Part shown: positions 10,485 through 25,000 of the stretch, piece after piece
Position numbering within the stretch: position 1 is the stretch's first letter
Layout of the letters: each line of letters starts with the position of its first letter
From: Platanthera guangdongensis
Lineage: Eukaryota; Streptophyta; Magnoliopsida; Asparagales; Orchidaceae
Reading direction: 5' to 3'
Assembly (NCBI GenBank): GCA_039583875.1
Contig: CM077151.1
Span: 23,492,208 to 23,556,207, forward strand
Length of the DNA stretch: 64,000 bases
The notes under the pieces: model-generated
What the model was told of the DNA's origin: nothing
The model's database searches: none
Seen by the model: the letters and a program-made list of their open reading frames with translations, nothing else
Position numbers and translations under genes: made by a program

Positions 10485-11253
10485 TCCTCTTGGTCCATGA
10501 TTTTGGATTTTAAAGAAAATTTTTTATACCAAGACCAAGTTAGATCCCAGATTACTCGTTGATCAAGAGCTGGTGTTTTTGGTCCAACTTTTGCATTAAG
10601 AAAGAGAACTCAAGCACAGGCCAGAAATTTAAATAACCGACAGCTAGAGCTCTTGGTCCAGTTTTTATTTAATGACAGAGAGCATATTGCACTCAGTCCA
10701 AATTCTGAAGGAGATCTGAAGCTGGAGTTACAATAAAAAGCTAATTAAGTTAAACTTCGAGAACAAAACTCTAGGTCCAATCCAAAATTCAGAGAACCGT
10801 AAGGTATGATCCTCCCGGTTTAAGAGTTTACGATGACAAATAAATGGAAATAATATGATTTGTTTAATGTATGTGTCATGGTAAGAGGTTGATACGAGTG
10901 CGGAAGACCCCATCATCAGCAAGTGTTATCCAATGGTATACACGTGGTGTGCACGGAACCCGAGCGCAGTTTGAGGATGCGTCGGAATGAAGCCTTGAGA
11001 CTTTTGTATTTCCGTTATCTTTGTTGTGTGTTTTTATTATGTAATGAACCCTCCTATATATAAGGGGAGGTGTCATATCTTGAACCTATGCTTACATTAT
11101 CTTGCAGTGAATGAAATTGGAGGAGATACGACCTACTGTATCCATCTTTGCCCTAACCGCTCGCCCGTGTATCAACCTGATAAGCCTACCATTCACACGT
11201 CGCACGTCCTCCGCCTCTGCTCCCTCGTAATCCTGGCAACCCGCACAGCCACA
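10485..11253. other. Stretch without a recognised gene
   Basis: Mixed sequence with no supported coding frame. A TATA-like CTATATATAAGG lies at about 11054 followed by CTTGCAGTGAATGAA, which resembles an LTR promoter/leader and may belong to the integrase fragment that follows. No second copy was found to confirm this. The phrase cttggtcca or a close variant recurs at about 10488, 10575, 10650 and 10770 without a clear period. Confidence 0.3.
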
Positions 11254-11575
11254 ATTTCATCACCCGCCTGCCCCGCTCTATGGGCTATGATTGCCTTTTG
11301 ATTGTGGTGGACCGCTTGTCCAAATATAGGCATTTCATACCTATTCGACATCCCTACACCTCCAGCTCAGTTGCACGAATCTTCATTGGGGAGGTAGTCC
11401 ACCTCCACGGTTTTCTCTGTTCCATCATGAGCGATCGCGACCTAGCTTTCATGAGGCAGGAGTTGTCCATTTACAAGGGACCAAGCTGCGGTTCAGCACT
11501 GCGTACCACCCGCAGATAAATGGGCAGACGGAGGTCCTCAACAGCAACGTGGGGACGTATTTGCATTTCCTATGT
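11254..11575 (+). pseudogene. Gypsy integrase core fragment (Reina-like)
   Basis: The frame reads [20 protein letters not shown], then GEVVHLHGF and IMSDRDLAFM, and (after a frameshift near 11490) TAYHPQINGQTEVLN. These are the catalytic Asp blocks of a Ty3/gypsy integrase. The wording matches the Reina-type element at 34534-39831 rather than the Tekay-type element at 24444. It is cut off at about 11575 and lacks zinc finger and C-terminal domains. Confidence 0.75.
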
Positions 11576-12474
11576 AAGTTATATATAAATAAAAGTAGAT
11601 TAGTAGTATGTGTATACATGTTAATCTTTTTATTAGTGGTTTATTTCTTCAAATTAATTTTATGTTTTAGCTGACATTTCCTGTTTATGTTACATTCAAC
11701 ATGTTATTGCGCCTCAACAACCAGATGACACTCCTCGGTGGCTATCAAATCACCTTTTTAACAATTCTAACAGTTGCTCACAATGCGCGATGAGAGGTTG
11801 GTATAGGCCGTAGGTTGCATGTTACAAATTAGTGGAGAGGAAGAGATGTAGATACAACCTTGCTGAGAAATCAGCCGAGAAAGATCGTCGAGTGCTAGAG
11901 GAAGGTCGTCGATTGCATGACAGAAGTTGTGAGATTTCATTTCTCTACAATACATTCGCTAGGTGCGTTGGCTGCATTGAGTGAGTCAATGTGATACGCT
12001 CAAGATCCAAAAAAGGGAAATGCGATGAATTAAGGTGTGCAAGACCACAGTATTGCGGTGAAATAGGAGCGTAAGGTAGAATTTGTGAAAGATCGGTATC
12101 TGCATGAGAACAATGACCCATGAAGATGAGTTTTGATATCGGTGCACTAGGAGTATGGAGTGCATTGATGTAGCTTATAACGTGTGATAGAGGTTTGGTT
12201 GGAGGAAGCGATGAATAGGATGGCAAATCGTGGGTATCATGCAAGATTGGTTGGCATTGGGATAAGGTGTTGATTTGCGGTATTGGGAATTGGAGCATTA
12301 GTGAAGGTTTTGTTGTCAAACTAGATCACAAAGACACGATGGATTGCGACTGTGGCACGCTTTTCAAACGGCAAATTAATGGGCTGGGAGTTGCGAATTC
12401 TGGAGAGAAGACTCAAATCGCGGATGTTCAGGTGTAACCGTGGAGACAAGAATGAATGGGGATTTGATACTAGA
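11576..12474 (-). other. Interior remnant of a minus-strand LTR element (unassigned)
   Basis: This lies downstream (minus strand) of an LTR ending at 12475 and a degenerate primer site. Minus-strand frames at 12542-12321 and 12319-11945 are open but rich in Ser/Pro/His/Leu and show no gag, pol or other motif that I recognise. The part 11576-11760 has no feature. I treat it as leader or non-autonomous interior. Confidence 0.3.
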
Positions 12475-12835
12475 TGTTGTGGGCTAGTCTGTGTAAGCAG
12501 GAATAGATGATCGATCCAAGATGATGAGAGGATTGATCGCAAAAATGGAGATCAGAGGTGAGATGATATTGTGAAACCTTTACCGCGACTATGGATGCAG
12601 AGTGCTCAAAGATAGAGCGACCAAATCTTTAGGGTTTTTAAAAATTACTCTTTGCTTGCTTCCATTCCAATCCTAGGATTCCTTAAATACAACTCACACA
12701 AATTACTTTGCACAAAGATCCACATAAAAGGACTAATTGCAAAAGAAACCAAAATAAAACTATAAAATAAAATAGAAATACAACACAATAAAATCAGTAA
12801 TTAGATAAGTTGTCCGTTGGCTTGCGGACATAACA
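12475..12835 (-). repeat. Probable LTR in minus orientation
   Basis: Read on the minus strand it starts TGTTATGTCCGCAAG at 12835 and ends GCCCACAACA at 12475, giving TGTT...AACA ends. Next comes TCTAGTATCAAATC, a decayed tRNA-iMet primer site. A TATTTAAGG promoter-like box sits in the middle. Only one copy was found, so it may be a 5' LTR remnant. Confidence 0.5.
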
Positions 12836-12996
12836 CCATAACATAATTCAACTATGTTACAGTTACAGAATAAGTCCCTTAAAAAATTACCTAAAGAAGC
12901 CTTAATCGGGAAGAAAATAGAAACATCATATATTTACATACATAGGTGCAAGAAATTGTAGAGATGTGGGAAGTAAGCTCGGTGAGATGGGATTAC

Positions 12997-13064
12997 CTGA
13001 GGAATAGTCCACCAACCATGACACGAGTCAAATTTTTCGTAATTTCACCGTCAGATACACTAGC
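12997..13064 (-). CDS. Exon 13 of the BLTP3-like gene
   Basis: 68 bases, about residues 350-371, ending in phase 2 inside an Arg codon. Translates to ASVSDGE and MVGGLFLR, the family block that normally precedes DTFSRPPC. Acceptor TTTCAG and donor GTAATC are both good. No following exon was found between here and position 1. Confidence 0.85.
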
Positions 13065-16000
13065 CTGAAATTTACAAATTCAATGGACAACCAACATTAC
13101 CGTACTAGAAGTGATATACCAAAAGATAAATACTCCTGTTATTTGTTAAGTTGTACTTGACAAGGAAATAATCAGTAGGACAGTGTATCAACCAAGTAAC
13201 CGCATTGAGAAGTCAAAAATTGCTATTGACCGACATTATTATCAGGCATGCAATGCTTGTGTCTTTCACATCCTAAACTCGGGTGGAATAGGATGGTTTT
13301 CTAAATCCTTGCCTAAGCAGAGTAAGGTTTTGTTAGGCATTTGTGTTGTGATATGATGTGCATCGTGGAGTATGGCTTTGTTTGGCACTCATGTGATGTG
13401 TTGTGCATTGTTGCTCTGCACTGTGATTGAAGGATTGAAATAAATATTATTTATAGATATTATGTTATTATAATATGATAAACGAATCTCAATCAGTTTC
13501 TCTACAAATAAAATTTATGAATTTATAATAAGATAAGGTATCTTTGACACCCCTAAAATTTATTAGAAAGACAGTTGGACCCCTATAACTTCCAAAAGTC
13601 ACCTAACACCCTTATGTTACGAGCTCATCCTAGAGCCGTCGAATGATAGCCGAAAGTGGAGATAATGGCGGCGAAGGATACAATAGAGACGGAATAGCAG
13701 TTGCCTAAGTGGGGTGTGCTCGGGAGGAGAGAGCTATCACAATCTCATTAAGAAGACAAGGAATATATAACTTCTTCCTTGCTCATTCCATATAACACAT
13801 CCCTTTAAATAGGCTTACAACATACTTAAAGACAACACTCATAAAAGACAACATTAATGATAACTCCTAACCTCTAACCGCTAAAGACAACAATAAAGAT
13901 AACAATAACTAACAAGGTTTGCCGCTCAAGACCCAGAACATGTCACCCAACCTTCAAAACGAGCCTATCCTCAAGCTCGGACCAAGCTCGGCCAATTGGA
14001 TCATCTGGCTCTTTTATTTCAAGACAAAATAGATCCATGTTGTGTGTCACTGAAGCGGGGTTGCAGAGAGCGACACCATTGTGCTCACTGACGCCAGATG
14101 ACTACTAAGATCCATATTGATGTGCATGCAGGCAAGAGGAGAGACGTTGATTATGTTCGAACAATCATTGAATGGCAAGGGAGAGTCCTTTTGAATGAGA
14201 AGAAGGATTGGTGAAGGTTGTTGGACGACTGCTGGGCTGGACCGAATATCAACAGCTTGCACTTGGTCGGGTAAGAGCGTCGGTCGTACGATGAGGAATT
14301 TTTTATGTTTGTGTGCAACGAGTATGTCATCGAGTTTGACGAAGATATCGAAGTAGAGAAGTTTCTACTTGTGAGCGAGCATCTGAGCCTATGAATTGTA
14401 TGGTGGAGTAGTAACAACCAGAATGGTGGTTGTCAGATCATTAAGCCTGTTGGTGAGTGTGGTCATGCCTTCTCGATGACGTGCTTTGGCAGCCCGAAGG
14501 CGTGCTTCCATAGATGTCATGAATGTTTGCATTATGTCACTTAATGTATCCATTCGATTGGGCGAGTCCCCCAAACTGTAAATAGAAGTAGTACGAGATA
14601 AAGAGCAGGTGATGGGTTGGCTCGAGTCCCCCAAAGCACTTGGAATATTCGGGTTGTTTCCCAAAGATGATTCAAAAAAAAGAATTTTTCCTGTCTTTTG
14701 TCTTTCTCTCCCTTTTTTGTTTTTTTAATAAAACAATTATGCAACAAAAACTATGATGCAGGGACAGCTAATTAATAGCACATGGCTCGAAAAGGGTACA
14801 GGGATCGTTTGCGGGGCTCGAAACAGGAGCCTAGCGGTCTCTTTTTCTACGTGGGCTCAACGGACAGGAAGGAAGGCGGGGGCTTGATATTGTAACACTC
14901 CGGTTTTAGGATGTTTATGCCCTAAAATAATTGGCTGGTACCTTAGAAGAGTCTTTAAGAGAATGAAGTAGCTTGAGGCTGATTTGGAGCCATATAGAGC
15001 CAAAATTGGATCTACATGACTGTGTACAGGAACCCATTTGTCCCAAGAGCTACACAGCTCGGGGAATTATTTTACAAGAAAGTGCTGGTAGGCGTGTTCA
15101 AAGATCTTTATCCCGAGAGCTACACGGCTTGGCAATGGCCGTGTGGGAGGTCGTGCACGCGGCCTTGAACTCATTTTAAACCTAAATTTTGTGTCGTTCG
15201 ATTTGGGGTTTTGGGATTGGAAAGACAAGATGGATTTCTTGCGGTTTTAGATCAGGAATGAGCTTCTTTGGAGCTCATTTCACTTGTTTGACTTTCTCTC
15301 CTAGGTTTGAGAAAGAGAAGTCAAAGGAGGAAGGAGAAGAGAGATTCCCTATTGGAGAGCTTGGAGCTCCAAACGACGAGTCAAGGCCGGATTCGCGGAG
15401 AGGATTCCATTCTGATCATCTCTATCCATTTCATTCAAGGTTTTCATGCGCCAAAGCGGGCACCAAAGGAAACAATGCTTCTCCTCAGTTTTAAGGCGAT
15501 GCTTGTCCATTCCTTTTGATTTTGCTTGCATAAAAAGAGTCTCCCCCACTAATTAGTTGAGGGTATGTCCTCCATTGGTTCGCTAGAACCCCGGGACATG
15601 GGATTGCGCCACCGACATGAAATGGATTAGAAATGCGGCAATCATTGCAGATTTAGGCATTGTGTGAGAAGCCTATATGTGGTCGTAGGACCGGATCGGT
15701 GATGATTTGTATGATTTTGCAATAAGATTTAGCCTAGTATGCGTGCCGGGGAATTACTCCGAGAAAATTAACATATTGTATGCGGGGTTTGGGGACTTTG
15801 AAGTACATAGTATTCCTAATAAAAGTCATAGGTTGACTTCCTATAAGATTGAACAAAACTATTATGATTTGCATACCTAGGTTCACAATTTTTTTTATAT
15901 GCTCTACCTATAAGATTGATTGTGTAGACTTTACCTTGTGTAGGTTGTAGATTAGTTGTACTTTCAATTTGATACATATTGCATGCTACATCATACTTGC

Positions 16001-19000
16001 AGGTGTGTGGTGTTCCGCCTCGGAGTCCGCTAGGATGACTGGGGAGAGGGATCGTTATGCAATTTGTGGTCGGCTCATAGTTGACCCTCGTTTTTCTTTG
16101 ACTTGTGTTTGGTGTAGGTGTTATAGTTTGCAATGGAGCTTGGCGGGCTTAAAGACCAAAGATGCATATAGAGAAGATAGCCGCTCTTTCTATCTCTTGC
16201 TATTCCGACCTGCGAGACAACAAATAGTTTGCTGTATTTGCATGTTGTTGCTTTTATACATTCTATTTTTAAAGTGTTGTAAGGTCTTAAGGCCAAAATT
16301 GTTGAACATTCCTAATTAGTAAATGTGAACATTCGTAATTGATGTTAAGCTTACACTAGTGTATTATCGGTCTGGTTATCGTTTTATTTTTGTGCCTCTT
16401 TATAATCTTTAGCTTGTGTATGTGGTATGTTGTAAGGATCTGACTGGACCCATATTCTATTGCATGTACAGGTAGAATGTTAAAATTTGGTATCGTACTT
16501 TAGGGTGTCAATTCGTAGTTTTTAGGTTCGTGAACGAACCATTTTAAGGGGTGGACTGCACGTGTAGTGCTTTAACCTAAACAACTAGCTTTTGGGATGA
16601 ATGTCTAGTTAGAAATGAAAATGATTGCTTGTTTTGGAACCTGGGGGTTTCATTATTGTCACGTCAAGTGTTTGATCGCTAAATTGTATGTTTCACAATT
16701 ATAGGTGACTAGGAGCGGGGAGCTCTCAATCCCATGGGTGGCAAGAGTAGTGTGTATGTTACTACTCCTGTGAGTCCTTCCGCTAAAATGTGCAGAATGA
16801 TCGCAGAGGCGATGATAGTCGCACTCGATGCTCGACCGGAAAGGCTTGCACAAAGTATGGCACGCCTAATTACCGATGTGGCCCTGGATATGATCGTAGC
16901 AATTGCGTCATTAGCTGAATTGCGAGCACACAATCAGCAGTTGAAGTACTTTCTGAGCTTCAACACTTTGTCATTCTCTAGGGTCAAAACCCCAACGGAA
17001 GTTGAGGAGTATTTGACGAGAGTGAAAAGATTTTTGATGACAACGGAGACCGAAGATGAAAATATGGTCACCGTAGCCACTTTATACTGAACTGGGAGAT
17101 GAGGCTTTGTTGGTACGAAGAAGTGGAGCGTAGTTTTGGCGGGTGTTGACTTCTGAGCCCTTTCTTCAAAGATAAATACCCGCTACCTCGCGCTTAGCAC
17201 TGCAAGGACAGTTTCTATGACTGTCTAAGAGAGATCTCAAGGTAGATGATTACCAACTTGAGTTCACCTGACAGAGCCGCTATGTGGGGAGGTTGGCGGA
17301 AGAAAAGAAGATTAAGATCGGATGGTCGTTCTAAGTCATTTTCATGTATTTATTTTTATGTTTCAAGTTGTATTTGACAACCGATCGATCCAGACATTAT
17401 GAGCCGTCAAATCTGAGTGCTCGTACAGTTATATAGTACGTATATAGCGTGTAGGTAGCAGTTCAAGGTACATCATGGTTTTGATTCCATTTCGGAACCA
17501 TCGATCCCTCCCTTCCGATGCAACTCCAAGAGGTTCTTCCTTGGTGGACTCCAAGGCATCGTCTTCTTTTGCTCGTTGATCTCATTTTCGCATTCCTCGC
17601 CCGTTCTAGCAAAATCCATCCGCGCCCTCCTCTTCAACCAATGCTCCCCAGTCCCACTACCTGCTTCACGCCTCTTCTTCCCACCTGGCGATCCCTCCAT
17701 CACTCCCAGTCGCGGCCCACCTGCATCTTTCCCTCATGTTTCCTTCCCTGTCCCCAACATGACGCCAACCGACCATCCCGACTTCATTCCTGCGCCAATC
17801 AGTCCGCTCCCTTACCAGTGACAAACCACCATTCTGAGCCCCTATCCAGTGGCATCCCACCATTCCCTTCCTCCTTAGCTAGTTGACGCCCCTCTATAGC
17901 CACAGAAACCCCCGATCCATAACCCCATTTCAATTTCCTACCTTATTTGAGTCCCCCTCCTTAGTTCTACTAAGCAAACTAGTTTCGGGGAGGGACCATC
18001 AGTCCTAAAATATCTCCAGGGTCGCATTATGTCACCGCTTGCATGTGTGGGTCATAGTTTGATGTTCTTGTTTTCTATTTTTGTGTACTTGAATTATATT
18101 TTATTGGATGTGATATTATATGTTTTATTTTTGTGAAACCATTTGATTTGCAAGACTAATTTAGTGCGCATTCAAAATATTTTGCGTCTCAATTGTTTGT
18201 GGATTAACATTTGTTTTCCCAATTAAAATTTCAGTGACAATGTGTGCCTGATTATGTTTTATTTTATTTAATGCTTATTGTCAATTTAATTGGACTGGCA
18301 AATGTATTTGCACCCACATTAGGGTTTGCCAGTATGCGCACAACATTTCAATTAGGGTTGCATTTTAGGGCATTCATCATACCCAGCCTATCCCTGTATC
18401 ATTAAGGCTAATCTATAAATGTAGTTATTGGATTTTAAGCAAATTATGGATTCAAAATCTATCACAAATTATCAGTAAATAGGCCGTCATCTATGATTAC
18501 AAATTATGGGTACATAAGATGTCAAGTAAATAAAGGAGGAAAATTGAAGAAAAAATTTGTAACAAATTTCTTCTAAAGCAGCTCAGCTCATGACTCTAAT
18601 GTCAAATTCCAAAATTATGTTCCCTATGTATACCCATATTTCATGACTAGTACGGATCCACTTATAATGTGGCTAAATGAAACTTTTTTAGAAACTTGAT
18701 GCACTACATGTGGTAGCGGTTATGCTGAAAAAATTTGGGGTCATTGGTTAAAAAATAAGTACTATTACAAGTACTTAATAAAAAAAATCTGTTTTATCAA
18801 GTTTACCAAAAAAACATAAGGTTCACCGACCGACAGAGTTTTAAGAAAGTTGAGTGTCAATTGTCTTTTTTTTAAAACTATCGAGGATGCATGTTTTTAT
18901 TTTAAATTTCATGGATGCCAAATGTACTTTACCAATAAAAATAGTTAAAATTCATAAGGCATCTTTCTAGAAACCATCAAAAGTATCCTTCTAAGAAAAG

Positions 19001-22000
19001 TAGTTTTTTGCTTTCATATAGTTGAACATTTAAGGACAACAGTTTAGCCAACCTTCTTAAAACAGCTTCTAATGCTCAAGAAGAAAGAAAAAAAACTGAT
19101 TTTAAAAATCATTGCCAAATGAACCCTAATAATTATGGTATCTCGGCTTCTGACATCAAACTATCATAACCATTTCAAGTAATTTTAGCAGGCTTGATCA
19201 AGTGAAAACAAATTTCTCATATAACTGGGAAAAATAAGCCTATGCATACTATTTATTGCAGTATGAAGTGATGATAAGTTAGATACCAAAAGGGACCTTC
19301 CAAGAAAAGCTTAAGTGTGTAAATGCAGTATATTACCCTCGAGAAAAAAAGTGACTGCATCAAAAATTCGAGCTGAAAATCTGAAAATAACACCAAAATC
19401 ATTAAGCAAGTCCCATATAAATATAGAAAGGCGCAAAAATTGAATGCACTTGGAATAAAGGGCTGGGCATTATTCTTTCAATTTAACTCTAAAGAATAGA
19501 AACATACCAGGATCCTTAATGCAGAGAAAGATATGGTCAACAATAACTGAAACCAATGAGCGACCAGCTGCTTCACCAACCCGCTGCATTCAATCATAGT
19601 AGCATGCCAAAGTCAGTCAAGTTCAATATAACGATCTCTACATACTAAACACTCTTATTTAGTATGGCAAAGATGGCACAAAACCTGATTTGCCTTCAGG
19701 TCAACATCTCCCCTATTCAAGCAAACATACAATCCCGTCATGAATCGAAGAAAAGCACGTAAACCTGTGCAAAATTCAACAATAAAAATTTGTGATGTTT
19801 AGAAAAACGGAAGTGACACCATGGCTTCATTTATACCTGGTTCACTCAAAGCAGGACATACAGCTTCTGTGACATGTAACTTAACCTCTAAGGCAAGTGG
19901 GCTGTTTTGTTCTGTTCTTTGCACTGTAATCTGGAGTTCAGAAAGTAGTTATTTATGCTGCAAAGATTGAAAGAAAAACTATTTTCCAGTAGATTTTAAA
20001 AACTTGATTACATAAGCCTGTCCTGAGATTCCGTCCAAGAACCTTTCACCCCCAAAGAATACTCGTTTTGCTCCATCATCATCTCTCCCAATTTTCCCGT
20101 TACTTGAAGATGAGCATGAATTGATAAACATATCAGGATGAGGCAAAAGATCCATCGTTAAGGAATCCCATTCCAATTTCTGCAAGCAGCAGCATTATTA
20201 ACTTTCAGGAAACATCTGAACATAAATTTTTCAGGGATAAGCTCAATGCAAAGAAGGGACCCATTAGTCTAAGAACCTTGAACACATATATGGACTTCTT
20301 ACTACTTGAGAAGTCCCTTGCTTCCTTCAGGTTGACCACCTGGCAAATAATATGTTTATTATGGGTAACTAAATGTAACCGTCAGAAGGAAACATATGAC
20401 AGTTAAGGAAAATTACCTCCCAACTTTCATTTGTTGTGTATAACCAAAGGTTGTGGATTGTTATGGATGCCAGTGGAGATGACCTGCTAAGTTAGTCAAT
20501 ACGAGTGGATCATTCGTTAGATATAGGTACGCATTAAACCATGCTTATAAATGTTATTCTATGAATAAAAAAAGTGAGGACAAAGAATAAAAACAAAATC
20601 ATGGAATCTGTGAAGATGGTGACAATGACCAGGCTGATGTCTCACGCTACCAGAAATTAGTTGAAAAACTAATATATTGATCTCATACTCGTCTGGATAT
20701 TACTTATGCAGTTGGTATTCTGAGTAGGTACATACATGCTCCCAGGATCAGACACCAAGAGACAGGATACCGTGTGTTACGGTATTTGAAGAAAGCCCCT
20801 GGTAGTGGTCTTCTGTTAGCGAAGAACGACCACTTGAGGATTGAAGTTTTCACTGATGCTGATTGGGCAAGATGTCGTGATGATCGGAAATCTACAACAG
20901 GTTATTGTTCCTTTGTTGGAGAAAACCTAGTGACATGGCGCAGTAAGAAGTAAAATGTAGTGGTCATATCGAGTGTTGAAGTAGAATAAAGTGCAATGCC
21001 ACAAGGCATGTGTAAAGTCCTATGGTTGTGTACCGTTCTACATGGCTTGGGGTTTCCCGTGACGTCTTCTTTCTCCTTGTTTTGCAACAACAAGACAACG
21101 ATCAACATAACTCACAATTCAGTTCAACATGACAGGACAAAACACGTTGAGGTGGATCGACATTTTATCAAAAATCATTTGGATAAAAAGACTGGTAACA
21201 TCATTCGTCAACTCTAAAGATCAATTGACAGATGTGTTCACTAAAAGCTTGGGAGTGACGCGTTCGGTGATAGCATCAAAGGACTTAGAATGACCAACAT
21301 CTTCCGTCTGACTTGAGAGGGGGGGGGGGGGTTGAGAGATATTTACAAGCCGAATATTTCCTTATTGTCCTGTGTTATTATTTTTATTACGAGTGCATAT
21401 GTGCGTAAGTGGGTTTTAGTCCAACGTAGTGTGTTTAAGTCTACGAGTCCATTGTAATATTATATATAGACCTCTATGGATGAATAATAGATTAAGCCAT
21501 TAATTTTTTCTCCTCATTCAACTACAAAGTTCCTGGAGATAACAAGTCATTAGCAGAAATAACTTTGTCTTTACCATACAAAGGAGTCTAAGAAAGAAAA
21601 CCTGAGGAGGAGCCGGTCATGTGGCGTGTAGCACCAAAATCAATCACCCACTCAGAGAAGATAGTGGTTGCATGAGCACGTGGTATAGCAATAGAGGCAA
21701 TGGAAGCAGAGACACCCGGAGGCTGATCAGGCTGAGAGTGCAGCATACGGTGGAAAGCATCTAATTCAAGAGCAGTAAGATGCTCGGGAACAGCACTGGA
21801 ACGGCCACATGGGCTCCGCAGCACACAGCTCGAAAGGGCGACCGTCGGTTCCTAGCATGCAACTCAAAAGGGTTCAGCCTCAACAGGTCTGCAGACCATG
21901 CACCCCTAATGATCCGTCGTCGTACAGAGAAGCTATGATCATCCCATGTTGGAAGACAATTATGAATGAGAAGATATATGTTTTCCTTTCTCTTGACACA

Positions 22001-25000
22001 TAGGCTCTTGTTCCTACATTTGCCTGGGTGATATTATTGGTTGTAATAGGTCTTTGCCATCAAATTTCTATCATGTGGATATTGTGTCATCTTCCTGACA
22101 AATATCAGACATAAAACCCCGGTGTTAGAAATTGCCACTACCATTACTCATTAGAAATGTGTCATATGCAACCTTCATTATCTAAGAAACGCTTCTAGAC
22201 AAGGTTTCTCATTCAAACCAAGAAAATCCTTAACATTGCAAGAATACAACGATATTGATTGGGTTATCTATCAATGATCTTCTTTCTACAAGTGGATTAC
22301 ATCTTCATTGTCAACAACCTTAATAATTGAAAATGTAATTGTAACAACCCAACCACAATATCAAAGGTATTATTCATTTTGGTACAACGCATTTCATACT
22401 AAACTAAACCGCACGGATTTATCATTTCTCATACTACTCCCGCAAAAGCACACTTAACAGCGAAGATCCTAATACAACCTCACCACTTGCTTTGAAAAGG
22501 TATTTTTTGACATTTAAGAGTCAAAAATATTACATAAGCTGTATAATAACTTTCCCTCCAATTATGATGTGAGATTCGGTACATTCCTCCATCCCCTATA
22601 ATCAAGAAGCATGTCATCATAGAAGCCTGACAAAAGTTGGGTTTCACTGCCCCAAAGCCACTCTCTGCCCTCATCAAAGCACTCACATTAGATTCATGAT
22701 GTTACATTAAAAAATAAAACGAATTTGCATTAACAGTGCTAAAGTAAAATATCGAGCAATTGGACACCTTATTCTTGAGATTATACTGAAGTTATCCCTC
22801 TTATAAGACCTTGAATTGTACACCTTCTCTAGTTTCCCTCTTCTACAACAATAAAGTTGATATGCATAATGTAGAAACTCTTGTATTTCATGAAAGCATT
22901 ACACAAATTATGAATGATAGTCACTTCGTTCAAGATGAGTAGGAGAAGCAAAACATCATTTACTTGTCTAGCATCACATTCATTGTTAAAAGATATTCTT
23001 ATAATGAATTTGCTACAAGGATATTACATCCCTTCGTGGGAAACCTAAACTCCAGTTTGAGGGGTAGTGTTAGGATATGCATTTTACTTCATTCTATTTG
23101 TAGAATAGTTCTTTATTAGATTGATCCAAATTTACTAAACCTATTATACTTGTAATCTGCAAATATACTTAAGACCCTTATGAAACATCAATACAATTCA
23201 ATTCAATGTTTCCTAAAGTTGGTAACGAAGGGTTCATGTTGTGAAGAAAGTTCATGGTTGTGCAAAAAATATGGAAAATTTTACTTAGTATGTGGTCTAT
23301 CTATGATCATGAATAAGTGGAAAGGTGCAGGACCAATAAAGTATTTTTTGGTGGCAAGATACTGAAGAACTATGACATGCCAAATTTCTGAAAATCAGGA
23401 GTCAAAAGCTTCCAGCATGAAGCCATAGTACTGACTTCAGGTTACATAAACAATATAAGTAATTATTGTTCCTTTTCATTTATTGATGCATTGAGGTAAC
23501 ATATATTTTGGTTAGCCGCAACTTTACAACAATGATAAATTAATTGACCGTTCACAAAAACTTCTCACAGAACATACGGTTGGACTTTCATGGGAAACGT
23601 TTCTAGGCACCTATAATAAACTATTAAATTAGAACATGAGATAGTGCAAGTAGTCCAAACGAGAGAAAGAGAGTCATTTACCAAGTTGAACCTCCTTGGA
23701 CTTGAGCACCACCTCTTGTTTCAAGCATAAGATTAACTGTTCGGACTTCCAAAGTCATTCCATCAGCAATCTGAAAACCCGTGTAAATAGTATGTTACTC
23801 TCTAACAGTTCAGCTAATATTCTAATAAACTTAATGAATCAAACAATGCTATAAGAAACCATGATCAAGTTTCAGATCCTATGGTCATTATAAATTATCC
23901 ATTTAATACATTATAACTAATTTTTATCAGATCTTATAAAAAACAGGATGTTAAACTGTTTAAGTTTCAGGGGCCAGGGGAACTAGCGTCTTCCATAAAT
24001 ATCACAGCTAGTAATGTTACATATAAACAAGTACAAAGGAAAATGACTATTTGCCATTAATTACAAGCAATCCTCACTATGTTGCCCTGTTATGGTGCAC
24101 CTGCAAAAACAGGAAGTGTTATGACCCGGAAGAGGCCAGGGGACAGCAGACTAAATCATTCGGTTCAGTCCCATCTTCCTCCTAATCAAACCGGTCGGGC
24201 CCAGTCGATCAAGGTCTTTGGCTGGGTATATAGGGGGAACATGACGCATCCCCTAGGGCATCGAAGAAGAGCTATCTCAGGTATTTTTCCCGCTTTCGTG
24301 GTTAGGAGTAGAAATAGCATAACAATTGGTATCAGAGGCGTCGACCTCCATCGACACCGGCCATCGACCTCCATCGACGGGCATGACCACTCACGGTACG
24401 AGCAACACAGCGCTGGACAAGGGGCGGCAGAACCTGCGGGAAGTGTGACGCACATCTAGTTGGTATGTCATATTTTGTTATGTTGCAGTAATTAATTACT
24501 TCTATGATCATGCGTAACGAAAATTAATTCATTACAGGTAACGTCCCCGATGAGGAAAAAAGAGGTAAGCAATATTGAATCGGCGTCGCCATGAGCTATG
24601 AATCGTCGTCGCCCTGAGCTATGATTCGGCGTCGTGCGAGTTCTTCCTTTGCATGTGCTATGCTATGTTATGTATGGAACGTTATTTATATTTTGTTTTG
24701 TTGTTTTGGTAATGTGGATGGCACAGAAGATTGTCGCATGACTTATGTAGTTGTATATATATGTTGTAAATTAAAAAGTGGGCTTGATTTGCTAGTACTG
24801 CGGGTTTAATTTTATGTGGTAATGTTATATTTGGTGATATTGGTGAGCTGGGTTGGCTGGTTGGTGCTATCTGCTGGTTTGGTTGGCTGGTTGGCGCTGT
24901 TGGTTGGCTGGGTTGGATGTGTGGCTGGGTTCACCGGTTCAGTTTTGCATCTGGTTCGGGCTTGGCAGATAAGGCTGCAGCGGTGGGTTTTGTTTCTTAT

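Noticed and set aside
11945..12542. Two adjacent minus-strand frames (73 and 124 codons) as a host gene
   Set aside because: They follow an LTR and decayed primer site and have no recognisable domain or splice pattern; kept only as element interior.
17518..17886. 122-codon Pro/Ser/Leu-rich frame in intron 12
   Set aside because: Low-complexity pyrimidine-rich DNA with an overlapping open frame on the other strand and no family resemblance.
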